A stretch of 64,000 nucleotides of DNA from Siphonodentalium dalli. Taxonomy: Eukaryota > Mollusca > Scaphopoda > Gadilida > Siphonodentaliidae. Positions 44,400 through 55,270 of this stretch are shown one piece after another. The notes beneath the pieces are model-generated. The model was given only the letters and a program-made list of their open reading frames with translations. It was not told where the DNA came from and did no database searches. Made by a program: the position numbers and the translations under genes. Each line of letters opens with the position of its first letter. The stretch's first letter is position 1. The DNA lies in the NCBI GenBank assembly GCA_032622095.1, contig CP136065.1, forward strand, positions 97,405,343 to 97,469,342. The letters run 5' to 3'.

Positions 44400-44595
44400 A
44401 GCGTCGGTGGTGTATCTCTCCCTCCCCTCCCTTCCTCTTGTCCCTCCCTCCTCAAATAAACCCACCCACATAAATCCACCGGACCCACCCATCCACCCAA
44501 ACACCAACCGACCAAACACCCAACCACCCAATCAACATTCGACAAATCCCACCACCCGCCATCACCCCCAGCCACAAACCCAACCACCCATTTGA
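44400..44595 (+). repeat. Polypyrimidine and (CCACC/AACCA)n tract
   Basis: Begins with CTCCCTCCCCTCCC-type sequence and continues as irregular CCACC, AACACC and CAACCA repeats. Several overlapping frames on both strands (Pro/Asn-rich on plus, Gly/Trp-rich on minus) are composition artefacts. Confidence 0.85.
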
Positions 44596-45341
44596 AATAG
44601 AACAAAAGGTTATCGTAGAAATTTCAAAATAATGTCTTGCGAGGGAAGATGAGAGAACTAAGGGGAGAGAAATCGGGCTAATTTCATATAACCAAAGACA
44701 GAGAGCTGGCTTCCGCTGAATAAGTAAAATCATGTTACGTATAACCAAACAAAATTGCGAATTTTGCCAGCTTTGCAAAATAGTTAAACCTTCAAACAAA
44801 TAATGTCACATTTAACAATGTCCCCCAGATACTTATTTTTCTATTTTTCAGACCCCCCCCCCCTACTACCCGATAAATCATGTACTGCTATCTCAGGGAA
44901 CAGACAGCCCAAATATTATTATTAACTAAAATAAAACCCTACCAGTGTATCAATAGAGATCAATTAACTATTTATCAACGAGTAATCAGTTATTAAGGAG
45001 TCAAGCGCCCCGCCACGAGTCTTCATGCAACCTATATCACTGACTGTGGTTAGCTTAGTGTTTTGTCTCACACATTCAGTTTATAACTCAGACATATATG
45101 TACTTAATATGCGTGTTTTATATTGCTTGTGCCCAGACACTAAGAACAAACCATTTGTTGACTCGGTAATTATGTTAGATGTATACGTCAAGCAGCATTA
45201 TCACGACTTCATTGTACACGAGTCCATGATCCAACACTCAAGGCGTAATCAACTTATCCCGTGTTACAGTAGTGGTATACTCAGTCCAGACAGGGTCGAT
45301 TCACTGCTTGGTGCACGAGATTGCTCTGTGGGGCCGTCGAT

Positions 45342-45366
45342 GAGAGAGAGAGAGAGAGAGAGAGAG
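45342..45366. repeat. (GA)n microsatellite
   Basis: About 12 GA units, read as an Arg-Glu run in the surrounding frame. Confidence 0.9.
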
Positions 45367-45394
45367 ATCCTTCGCACACAACAATCCATAAGCG

Positions 45395-47140
45395 TCATCC
45401 AGACAATATTGACGACATTAGGTGTCCCATACTGCTTACCAGCGACAAGCCCGCAATGTAGCAACGGTGATTTCCCATGTCACTCACACCAGGATATAAA
45501 TATGCCCAACCAAAAAGTGTCCAACGAACCGAATAAAAGAACCGGTATTTTTGGAGCTTTTGATTGTATATTCTTAAAATAATAATGTCGGTTACGTCCC
45601 AAACGTTCTGAAAAACAACCAATAGTAATCACCGGAACCAACTGCATCTCGCGTGGTGAGGGTGAATAACTTGCCTGGTTCTTGGTAAAGAACCAAAGTC
45701 TACTAACCCGATGTTTCTTGAGCTAGGGAAGATTGAAGAACCCCAAATGGTTCCTGATGTGAAGGTGAAGAGCAAATATTCATTTATAACGATCCAAGTG
45801 GGTAAATTGTTTAACCAGTTTGTTATGGACATTTGCTAACTTAGGCGACTTAAGTGTGATACCGATACAGAAGTTTTCTTCGCACTCAAGATGACTCACA
45901 GACTCCGATGATGAGCATTCAATCAAACTTTCAGCGCCATGCAGACGAAATTGACGGCATATTGTTTGCCAGACTGCTTAAGAGCGACAAGTTCCCCGCT
46001 GGAGCAACGGTGGTTTCTCTTTTCGCACACATCAGAATTTAAATCTGAACAGCAAAAAACGTGTCCAAGAACCAAATAAAAGAAACATACTTTGGTTTAG
46101 ATCTGGGTTCTCTATTATTAAAATGGGTCGGTTATGTCCCAACAACGTTCGGAAGAACCAACCAGTTGTTATCACTTTGAACGAACTGGATCTTGGAGAA
46201 GAACACAATAATTGTTCCTGTGTGTGGAGGCTGAGTAACACGATTGGTTTTTTGTACAGAATCAAAGTCATGGGCCAGGCAAGATGGGATAACCAAATGG
46301 TGTGGTGAATGTGAGGAAAACAATTCATTTCTAACAAGCCAACTGGACAAACATGTTGAACCAAGTTGGTTTTGGAAACTTGACAGCATAACCGATTCAG
46401 TTACGCATGGGCTATATAGAAATGTTACACTAAAATGACACACAATTCGGTGACGAATAGTCTATAAAACTTCCAGCGCTATGCACACGACATTGATGGA
46501 ATTTTGTTTGCCAGAGTGCCCACAAGCGAAAAGCTACACACTGGAGACAAAATCATTTCTTGTTATTCGCACCAGAATTTTAATCTGGACAGCAAAAATG
46601 GTCCAAAAATCCAAATCAAAGAACCAGTATTTTGTTTAAATCTGGGTTCTCGATTATTAAAATGGGTCAACAGTTCTAAAGAACCAACCAGTTGTTATCA
46701 CTTTGAACCAACTGGATTTCGGAGAAGAACAAAATAACTGTTCCTGTATGAGATATAAATAACAGAACTGGTTCTTTGTATAGAACCAAAGTCTACTAAC
46801 CGATAGTTATTGGGAAAGATGGAAGAACAAAATAGTTCATGGTCTGAAGAACAAAATTTCGTTTCTAACTAACCAAATGGAAAACAAACTTATTGAACCA
46901 ACTTGGTTTTTGGAAACCGGATAACTTAGCCGATTCAATTATGCATGTGCTATATAGAAATGTCGTTCACACACAAAATGACAAACAATCCGATGATGAA
47001 CGTTCGATCAAACATCCAGCGCAATGCACACGATATTGATGGCAATTTTGTTTGCCAGACTTCTTGCGAGCGACAAGCTCCACGCTGGAGCAAAGGTGAT
47101 TTCTCTTGTCACTCACAACAGAATTTAAATCCCCGGATTT
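45395..47140 (+). repeat. ~540 bp tandem repeat, a little over three copies
   Basis: The landmark GAGCGACAAGCTCC, then CTGGAGCAA, then TTCTCTTGTCACTCAC, then CAGAATTTAAAT recurs near 45442, 45986, 46525 and 47065, a period of 539-544 bases. Other landmarks repeat in register: AAAATGGGTCGGTTATGTCCC, AACCAACCAGTTGTTATCAC, TTTGAACCAACTGGAT and GGAAAGAT followed by GAAGAAC. Units are rich in GAACCAA and TTGGTTC half-sites, the same half-sites as the 6.1 kb palindromes. There is no conserved frame among the copies, so the array is a satellite rather than a gene family. Confidence 0.85.
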
Positions 47141-48680
47141 CCAGAATGATATTTATATTCCTGGGTCGTTCGGGCCGAGGTTAGTTTTCCCCTTTTAAAC
47201 ACTATCTGTATTCTACTAGTGAACTGATACTGTCGCGATGTGGTAATTTGCATCTAACAGTTAATAAATTAAAGGCGAAATAAATCACTTAAACCTGCCC
47301 CTCTACTTCTATAAAACAATTTCGTTTAGGTTTGAGAAATGGCCAGATAGGTAGGAAAAATCAATTCTGTCGGGTCTATAGATTAAATGCGTCGTGACAT
47401 GAACACATTAACGCGCCGGTGTAATTTACTCATGGTAATATAGACGCGAACAACCATGGAACGCTACGTAAACATTTAATGAGGGGAATGAGATCCAGTG
47501 ATGGAATTGTGAAACAAAACCGGTCCTAGACAGATAATAAATAGCTTCCATATGTCGAAACGTCGGTATATTCCGCCCAAATCATGTAGCGAGAACGAAA
47601 ATTTCAGCATTTACGTACACGTTCTTTTTTTGTCTCCGTCTCCTATAATTCAATGTTTAATTCAATGACAATAGCCTAGTGTGGCATATAATCTTTAATC
47701 ATCAAATTACATCTAGTGATTAGTGGAGATCAAAATAGGTTTTAATATATGCATATAATAAATACATCTAATAAATACATCTAATAAATACAGTTTACTC
47801 TCAAAAGAAATAGCTTCCATTACTAATATATCCTGATTTCATATCTACTCCTCCTTCTCGTGCCAATTTTGTCAAAGTTAAAACTCCGACATCGCCATGG
47901 ATTATAGTCGGCAATCAGGTGTGAAATTATGTATAGTTGTGCATTTTGAAACAATATACATATATATACCAAATCACATTAGTGACAGCACCCCTTGGGA
48001 TCTATGATTGCTTAGATATAACTAGATCTGATATCGACCAATTTCCCATATACTATCTTCATATAATGATTGCGAAACTATGACCTAGATTTGTCAGAGA
48101 TATATAACTGACAAGGTTTTCTTGTTTGTTCTGCTGTTGGTGATGTATTATTTGGCCTGACCTACGTATATCAAATCGATGATTGCATCGTAAAAACGTT
48201 GGATATCACCGCTAAGAACCCAGAGTATAACTATGTGGTCTTCGCACTATCGTTGACAAAATCATTGACACTACGGCCTTCCATACTTTAAATAGGAAGT
48301 ACGTCTTTGCTATCAGTCGACATAGATATATAAATTTAATGCAACTAATCCAAATTGAAGATATAGTTATTTCAGAAAGCACACTCTTGCGGCATATGCT
48401 CCATGCTGCATTGCAACATTATAAGTTTTAGTTGGGTCGATTGAAAAGAACATACATATGCATGTGTAAGGTACTTGGCGGCGCACAATATATTTTCAAA
48501 ACAACTGCATGCAGTCATAAATCTGAAACGCATGACCAACACAGAATAAGTGGAAGCATCGGTAACCACAATAGTCGCTGAAAATGTAGAAACTCACGCA
48601 TCACTTATGGAACATGTACATGTACGTGTTTTAGCTTCCATATTCTTCTTTAGAACGTGTGACTGTTCTGTACCATGTGT
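47141..48680. other. No gene recognised
   Basis: AT-rich sequence. A 13 bp motif AATAAATACATCT is tandemly repeated about three times at 47757-47792. Otherwise I see nothing. Confidence 0.45.
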
Positions 48681-48688
48681 ATATTTAA

Positions 48689-49182
48689 AGGTACGGTTGG
48701 CCTTGGTGGTGGGTATCATGTGAAAATATTTACACCCGTCAAAAACCGCCACAAACAGAAAGAACATCAAAATGTAGACAGACTTTGTCCGTATACAAAT
48801 AAGAAATATCGTATAAACAGTATGTTATTGTCATCTGTTGACCATTGTTATGTAAACAAAAGCATAAAAAAGTTACTTTTCTGGTGTTTGTTTATATTAT
48901 GATGGTAAACATAAAGAGCGTTCTTTGTTGGTGAATTCCTGATATGGAACTAATAAAGAGCGTTTATGCCATTTGTGTGTGATTAGCCAGTAGCATTGTG
49001 TTGTCTTCTGTAACACAATCAGGCTCTTGATTAGGTAAAATATAGTAGGTCTTTGTGATAACATGCTGTTTACGCGATGGTCATGGTATATATGAACGAA
49101 ACTGTATGCGTTTTAAAGTTTTTCTGTTTACGGTGATTGGAACAAATATGAATATTTTCGACAATTAAGGCCTCACGTGCCT
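48689..49182 (+). mobile_element. TTAA-flanked MITE, copy 3 (full length)
   Basis: 494 bp, flanked by TTAA at 48685-48688 and 49183-49186. It is the closest relative of copy 2 at 6356-6843, with very few differences over the whole length. The similarity of two copies 42 kb apart suggests recent activity of this subfamily. Confidence 0.85.
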
Positions 49183-49186
49183 TTAA

Positions 49187-49500
49187 GCATATTTATTACT
49201 TAGATAACTTAGTCCCCAAGAACGGAAGCTGCGTAATATATGATAACAGAAGTGTGTTAGTATAGGAGACGTTGTATCTTTGACAAGGCGTGTCCCATTC
49301 TTTGTAAACATACACTCAGCTTCATACGGATACTGAGTCTATTTTATTCCCGCCAACTTTTAAGTTCTCGGAAGCCTAGCGGTATATTCCCCCGAATTAC
49401 GTCACATCGTGCTACATTATTCATTTTGATTGTACTTTATCTTGTTACTATTAACATAGTTCTGTTTGGCGCTACTGGCGCGGAATCCCGGAGTTTGATT
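49187..49500. other. No gene or repeat recognised
   Basis: Short unassigned interval between the MITE and a minus-strand LINE 3' end. Confidence 0.4.
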
Positions 49501-49965
49501 TAAACATATTTTTTATTAGTATTATGCATAAATAATACATCACATATAAGGGATTGGAGGACAAGTTCTGTGAAACTTAGATGGACCTCCGCTCCCTACA
49601 GATCATACATGAAACATAGATGATATAACAATTTATTTTGGATTTATATCAGGTTTTGGTAGGGCGGGTAGAATATATATATTTTGAGTGCGTGGATATA
49701 ACGGCTATTACTTGGGGTGTTAACTATTATAAATTGGTGGTATGGTGGGGGGTAATGATTATAATTATACACACATATATATGACTGGTATGACAACTGG
49801 CAGCATATATATGTATATGGTGGGGAAAGCGTTAGTTCATGTGCTTGGGAAATGGTAAATAGAAAGGGGTCGTTTGAGTCCCGGGGTTGAGAAATGATAA
49901 CTCTGCGAAAGGTCATCAGAACCACAATTTTATGTGGGTATCGAGTTAACTCGTGCACGTATAGA
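49501..49965 (-). mobile_element. LINE 3' UTR fragment, family L (minus strand), copy 3
   Basis: On the minus strand it ends ACTAATAAAAAATATGTTTA, the same terminus as 53614-53632. The element sense is pyrimidine-rich with CCCCCCACCATACCACC-like sequence near 49735-49755. The 112-codon minus-strand frame at 49644-49982 is a low-information frame in this 3' UTR. Confidence 0.5.
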
Positions 49966-50019
49966 CTACAAATGTGCGTCATTCTGTTATAAAAAATCAG
50001 AGTCTAGTTCAAGCATTCT

Positions 50020-50440
50020 CCCTGTATTGCCTTAATATTTTTGATAAACTTTTAAGTATGTATGTTCCACCTACGAATCTGAGGTCAAAGGCACAAGCTC
50101 TAATGGATATTCCATCAAAAAAATTGAAAACTTATGGCGATAGAGCATTTGATTCGTATGCGCCAAATGTTTGGAACTCACTGAGACACGATACAAGATT
50201 TGCAAACTCTCTGACCGAATTCAAATCTTTGTTAAAGAGTGAATTATTCTGTGTTCACTATGGGGAAGTTATCTCAGATGTTCTTTAATTGTTTTGATGT
50301 ATGTATATATAGGTATGTGGTGTGTATAGATGTATGTATATCACGTGTGATAGAGGGCAGGGTACTAGTAGGAATGTAAGCGCTCTGGGCCATCTGGGAT
50401 CAAGCGCTGTATAAAAATTCTTTATTATTATTATTACTCC
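50020..50440 (+). pseudogene. 5'-truncated L2/CR1-like LINE, C-terminal end and 3' tail
   Basis: The open frame to the stop at 50286 reads YVPPTNLRSKAQALMDIPSK, then LKTYGDRAFDSYAPNVWNSL, then FKSLLKSELF. This is the characteristic end of L2/Rex1/CR1-type reverse transcriptases (usual pattern LRS, KTxGDRAF, AP-LWNSLP, FK-LK--LF). The 3' end reads AGCGCTGTATAAAAATTCTT followed by TATTATTATTA, matching the usual AGCGCTATATAAAT(TAT)n tail of this clade. Only about 85 codons of the ORF remain, so this is a dead 5' truncation. The coding part is still open, so the copy is fairly young. Confidence 0.88.
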
Positions 50441-50834
50441 AGGCTGGGCGTCTCCTATCCGTGCAAAACTCGCGATATATAAGTTCATGAAAAGATTATT
50501 ATTAGACGACTATTTACTGGTTACATAATTTCAGCTTCTTCTTTCTTTATTCACTCTCTATATGTAAACAAAATTGACAAGTCGAAAAGGTCACAAATAA
50601 TATAACATATACAATATATGACGATGACGGTCATTAACTATATAAACATTACTGTATTTTATTCCTTTTTCTTGGCGGTGAACCCGTTAATTGTTCTATA
50701 TTTCTGTTAAAATCACACAATTTGTCTATTAAAACAGCGTCTTGTGTTCACATGATGATCTTAAACTGTATCAAGTTATGGTAACTTGTTAACGACAAAG
50801 GTACAAATCGTCTTCTCAGTGAACATGTAGCGTC

Positions 50835-51190
50835 ACAATTCATGATATAATGGTATTCTTCTCCAACTCTATCTCCGCTGCACAAGTTTCAGAATTTAGT
50901 GTTTCTGGATTCATTCCATGTACTAGTCTCAATGGGTAAGTGGTGGCTTCTGCATCTGAACCTATAGCGATAGTTCTGACGTCCTTCATAGACGTGCTAT
51001 TTAAATAACGTTCGGCTCTAAAGTCAGTTTTTAAAACCTTATATAAAGAACATATACTCATCGAATTTACTCGTTTGTGCCAATATGTTATATAATGTGT
51101 GACTATGGAACTTATAACGGATTCTCTCAACCATGCAAGATGATTCAATACGTTCCAACCTGGCTTCAGATACCCCCATGTGTTCAAGCT
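50835..51190 (-). pseudogene. Decayed LINE reverse transcriptase C-terminal segment (minus strand)
   Basis: The minus-strand frame reads SICSLYKVLKTDFRAERYLN near 51065-51005. After a one-base shift near 50975 it reads YRYRFRCRSHHLPIE and then LCSGDRVGEEYHYIMNCD. The order Y-x2-K-T-x-F-x3-R/E-YL, then FRCxSHxLPIE, then C-x7-EYHYIMNC is a standard non-LTR retrotransposon C-terminus with its Cys/His motif. A frameshift and at least one stop make it inactive. Confidence 0.75.
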
Positions 51191-51244
51191 CTATACGCCG
51201 CGTGATCGACACTTAGCATCTAAGGTTACAGCTCATCGGTACAT

Positions 51245-51740
51245 CGCAAATGCTTCCTCCAAACACACTTTCAAGAAAACCATAGTCAGAAATGGTAAAG
51301 CGCTCAAGATCATATATTGTATACCCATGATATATAAAATATATTGGTTTCGCGAATGACCAACTCAGAATTCCGTTAAAATAACAATAACAACCAGCAC
51401 CTAATTAACGAACCGGCGGCCGACTCGGCCGTCTCCGGCCACAACCATCAGTGGGCTGCAGAACGAAAAATATCTATAAAAGTTGAAATATAAGACTTAC
51501 AAATTATCTTTTAAATTTCTTGTATTGGTAATTGACATAGCTTGTCACAAACCGAAAATCAACATTATTGGCATAATAATGTAAAGGACAATAAACGAAA
51601 TTGAAATTCCCAACTACACCTTTTATCGGACTCGGCCTCTTGGTCGCGCAGTTCGACTTTTAAACCGGAAAAAAACAATTATCTATAAATAATATGCCCA
51701 TGGGACCACGGCTATCAAGAAATTGCCGAACAGTGTACAC
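51245..51740 (+). repeat. Composite repeat body C
   Basis: 51250-51400 matches 19260-19400 and 51400-51740 matches 22310-22620. Here the two parts are contiguous, which shows that the LINE and other sequence lying between them in copy A (19.4-22.3 kb) were additions or internal duplications there. Confidence 0.75.
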
Positions 51741-52155
51741 GCGGTGCGCGCGCTAATAACGTTTTGCTGTATCGCGCTGCAGTGGTTAATACCCGATGTC
51801 GTTAATTCTTGCAAAGAAACCACATAATTCAATATTCTTAGGATATAATATCCCACTCTGTGTTTATAAGCAGTGTTATTTAGACTGCATTGCATCAAAC
51901 GCAGACGCTCAACATTAAAGGATTACACACCAAGGTATAGACAATTTCACCTCAATCTAATTTTGTTTCGAAGCTTTATGAACACAATGGCGTAATCACA
52001 TATAGTTGTAAAGTCATTATTCATCTGCATGATGATATACACCTCAATCCTTTTTATGATCCTGCTTCAAAGGAACTCACGCACACGAAGGTACCAATTT
52101 TATTACGCTATGCGAAATAAATAGGTCAGTAAGTACATGAATACTTATACAGTAT
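51741..52155. other. No gene or repeat recognised
   Basis: Unassigned AT-rich sequence with a small CGCGGTGCGCGCGC stretch near 51740. Confidence 0.4.
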
Positions 52156-52163
52156 ACTTTTAA

Positions 52164-52370
52164 AGATACGGGCGGCATTCCCTGTGGGTATAAGTGTTAA
52201 AATAGTCACATCCATTAACACTGCCATAAACAGAAAGAATATTATATAATAGATAGATATTGTTCTTATACCAATCACAAATATCGCGTAGATTGCATGT
52301 TATTGTCACGTATGTACCCTTGGTTATGTAAACAAACATAAATAAAAGTTACGTTACGATTGTTTATGGA
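52164..52370 (+). mobile_element. TTAA MITE, copy 4 (3' truncated)
   Basis: Begins AGATACGGGCGGCATTCCC directly after TTAA at 52160-52163. It follows the other copies (AAACAGAAAGAATAT, TTGTTCTTATACCAATCA, GTTATGTAAACAAA) to about 52370, then diverges. It belongs with the GGGCGGC subfamily (copies 1 and 5). Confidence 0.75.
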
Positions 52371-53049
52371 TAAACACTGGGAACTACCGTATCGTCCAAC
52401 GAAAATGTTCCGTTGCGCTGTGGAATGCGTAGATAAAATTATTGACGCAATCAACAATCGCATTCAAATCACACCAAATTTTATTTTTATCGACCCATTC
52501 TACCCGTTGTCAGTTCAAAATCAAGCTAATCCACATTACTTCGTGATTGGGAAATGATCAGGCAGAAAACGTGTATACATAATATAATTGTTCTCGTAAA
52601 GAGATGAATATTTTTCAATCCAGTTAGTATTTTCGCCTAACCTATATATGGTAATACATACCAAATAAGGAATATTACGATGAGTCGTATTGTAAGTTGT
52701 AAGCGCGCCAATTTAGGGGTTTTACAACCGATGTAAAGCGCGCGAATCTAAATAAGGAAATGGCGCAATATCGTGACTCATCATATAAACAATCCATTGC
52801 TCTTTTTGCGAGAAACTAAACAACAGTCGACCTGTATTTTCTCGGGCACAAAACGTGTTTTGTGAATAATATCGCATTCATATCACCAGTATGCTATACT
52901 ATTGGTAAATTCTTGAGGAAATTATTATAATTTGATAATGTTAGTTCTAAATTATAGCCTACAGCGAAGCCCGCCGTCCCTTTAAACGAACTGCTCATTT
53001 GAACCTCAAAAACCATGTATAAATTCTGGTAATAGGGACAATATACGTC
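52371..53049. other. No gene or repeat recognised
   Basis: Unassigned. A 65-codon plus-strand frame (52360-52557) begins in the MITE remnant and has no recognisable features. Confidence 0.4.
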
Positions 53050-53280
53050 CTGTGTTTTCTATTCCTTTTTTTATTATGAAGACTCGCAGCTGTGTGTGCT
53101 TGTCTACTTATGTTTTGACTGGTGTAACCGGTTTACAACAATTGTGATTGACCCCCTCCCATGGTACCTGGCGCGTGACGATTACTATATACGAGCATCA
53201 ATTTTGTAATCACGCAACAACCCACTCTTATTGAAAACTCTCCACCACTGTCACCATCTCACGACTTCATCTGTCACCCC

Positions 53281-53314
<34 letters not shown>

Positions 53315-53632
53315 AGCTCTTCTTTCTCTGCCTTCTGCTATCCCTAACACTATATTCTGCGCTTTTCTCCCATGCTTAAATCAAATTATGTGATATTATT
53401 ATATCTCCGATATTCTCCGAAAATCATTATTTCCAGCCCTTCGCGTCTGAACTATACCCCCTCACTTATTGGGGACGGGGTAATGTAGCCAAAGGGGGAT
53501 AAGACTTCATATAAGTCCTCTGGCTTGTTGTCTGATCCTCGATTCCATATATTAATACTTCTATTTTGCAATATATGTGTCATTTGTACATTATGTTATT
53601 TGTTTTGATTTGGAAATAAAAATATGTTTACA
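53050..53632 (+). mobile_element. LINE 3' UTR fragment, family L (plus strand), copy 4
   Basis: Pyrimidine-rich 3' UTR containing a (CT)n run at 53279-53313. It then has CCCCTCACTTATTGGGGACG and TGGCTTGTTGTCTGATCCTC, and ends GGAAATAAAAATATGTTTAC. The terminus is shared with the minus-strand copies at 20.49, 22.90 and 49.50 kb. The left boundary is uncertain. No coding part is retained. Confidence 0.55.
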
Positions 53633-53704
53633 CTATATTGCTTTATTCTGTCGCGATCTGTCAATCGGCTGCACTGTGCCTATTTTTTAAGATTTCGTGA
53701 TGAT

Positions 53705-53990
53705 GTGGGGTTGGTCACACCAGCGGATCGTTCTATGTCGTCGTATCAGACGTCGTAAACTTGTATGATATATCACGACGTTCCCAATTCAGTTGTTGGG
53801 GAAAGACCACGCGGAGGGTTAATAGCATAACGATTCCACAGCCCCCCTGGTGCGACAGCCCCATCAGGAGTATCCACCTTAATACAAGGTTTGTATCTAT
53901 CAGTCCAATATTGAGCATAGACTCGCTTGCGAACAAAATTCATCAAAATCCCATGTGCGTGATATAATGCCACAAACCCAGTTCTTTAGA
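53705..53990 (-). pseudogene. Decayed unidentified protein-coding block (inverted partial copy at 55.15 kb)
   Basis: The minus-strand frame reads HAHGILMNFVRKRVYAQYWT, then DRYKPCIKVDTPDGAVAPGG, then LWNRYAINPPRGLSPTTELG. After an in-frame TGA it continues YIIQVYDV, a second TGA, then YDDIERSAGVTNPTS. Both stops are TGA, consistent with CpG-type decay of CGA. The sequence has the texture of a conserved protein but I do not recognise the family. A 110-120 bp inverted relative at 55145-55265 encodes the KVDT-GGAVAP part. It is probably a relic of a repetitive coding element. Confidence 0.5.
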
Positions 53991-54040
53991 CCATTTCCGC
54001 ACCTTTAATTTGATGTATCTCCCGCATCGATAAGTTTAAG

Positions 54041-54262
54041 ATCACCAAAGATATATATATGAATAGGTGCACACTTTGGAAACCATATAACAGATTCCCA
54101 TCAAATATAGCATAGTAGCACTGCAGAATTTACTCTGTTGTGGTCACCCAGACAGGACCACAATTGGTGAATCGTTGTGACAATGCTTTATTTGATGGGA
54201 ATCTCTTCATGAGTTTATCCGGTTTCGAAAGTGTACACATATTCATATATATCTTTGGTGAT
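54041..54262. repeat. Inverted repeat with ~75 bp arms
   Basis: 54041-54117 and 54184-54262 are inverted copies with small differences: TCACCAAAGATATATATATG against CATATATATCTTTGGTGA, and CAGATTCCCATCAAATA against TATTTGATGGGAATCTC. The intervening 66 bases form the loop, itself containing TGTGGTC...GACCACA. It lies between the two inverted coding relics. The 65-codon plus-strand frame at 54140-54337 is not supported. Confidence 0.75.
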
Positions 54263-54339
54263 CTGCCACGTATACAGATACATCACATTAAGGTGCGAAT
54301 AAGGTCTAAGGAAATGGTTATGTTTTCATTTCAATAGTT

Positions 54340-54420
54340 TTATTGCCTTCGTCAAGAAAATATATGACATACAAGACAAAATACAAAATACAAAATCAAA
54401 ATACAATATACATCACGCAC
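54340..54420 (-). mobile_element. Possible minus-strand polyadenylated 3' end
   Basis: The minus strand reads a TTGACGAAGGCAATAAAACT-like block near 54355-54335, an AATAAA signal in a suitable context for a LINE or gene 3' end. The upstream minus-strand sequence (54360-54420) is TTTTGTATTTTG-rich. The evidence is weak. Confidence 0.25.
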
Positions 54421-55144
54421 GCGCCACCATAACGATCACACCAAGCATCCTGACTTTCCAAAACATGATCTGGGCCCCCACTGACTATCCCTTCCAGTGT
54501 CGTGTTGCGACACATGGCAGCTGATAATCAGGTAGGGCCCAGTGCCATCACATGCGTACTTAAAACCACCCACCACCACTAGCAATTCATTTTTAAATAC
54601 ATTAATTGAATACGGATTACAATTATTGCTCTATAGATACATATTATCATATTTTGAATTTGTACGGTTTATCTTAGTTAATTAAGCCTATCATTGAAAG
54701 GGTGTATTCGTACATGTATCTGTAATATGGTGGTGTGTGGTGTTACTCACTGTCTTACTCGCCTTACACCTCTCATTCATAGGAGAACATATTACATTAA
54801 GCTTAAATTTTTACGTGTTTTACAGGTTTCAACTAACTTTTAGAAGCAATCATTTCATATAATGTAATGGTCCATATACGGCATATAGGTCATATAATAG
54901 GGCATGCAATAATATTTTTGGTCAGCAATATATCTGTGATAATTACGATTTGGCATGGTATATTTTAAATTATATTAATATATTCGGGTCATCGGACCAC
55001 CAGATCAGTGGCAATTTAACTCATGTCCCTCTTTATTGGTCTTTGGGCATACCGGGTAGTTAGCCTCACTTGTGTCAAGGTCGTGTAATTAGGTCAGCAC
55101 GTGCTGACCTGCTTATAAATGGAATGCGGTGTGGCATTATCTCA
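54421..55144. other. No gene or repeat recognised
   Basis: Unassigned AT-rich sequence without convincing frames. Confidence 0.4.
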
Positions 55145-55270
55145 AACACATGGAATTGTGATGAATGTTGGTCGCAAGTGAGTCTGCTCAATACAGGTCC
55201 GATAGATACAAACCTTGTATTAAGGTATTAAGGTGGATACTCGTGGTGGGGCTGTCGCACCATGGGACTC
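55145..55270 (+). pseudogene. Inverted partial copy of the 53.7-53.99 kb coding relic
   Basis: Nucleotides match the minus strand of 53855-53965: GGCATTATCTCAAACACATGG, then GATACAAACCTTGTATTAAGG, then TGGATACTCGTGGTGGGGCTG, then TCGCACCA. A small duplication (GTATTAAG twice) and stops break the frame. Homology ends at 55265. The 94-codon frame starting at 55233 is mostly downstream, unrelated sequence. Confidence 0.6.

Noticed and set aside
44330-44799. Gly/Trp-rich minus-strand and Pro/Asn-rich plus-strand frames
   Set aside because: Composition artefacts of the (CCACC)n tract. Both strands are open together.
45025-45582. Longest open frame in the window (185 codons, plus strand) with a hydrophobic start
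   Set aside because: The middle is an Arg-Glu run from a (GA)n microsatellite and the C-terminal third lies in the 540 bp tandem repeat, whose other copies do not keep the frame open. No domain or splice context.
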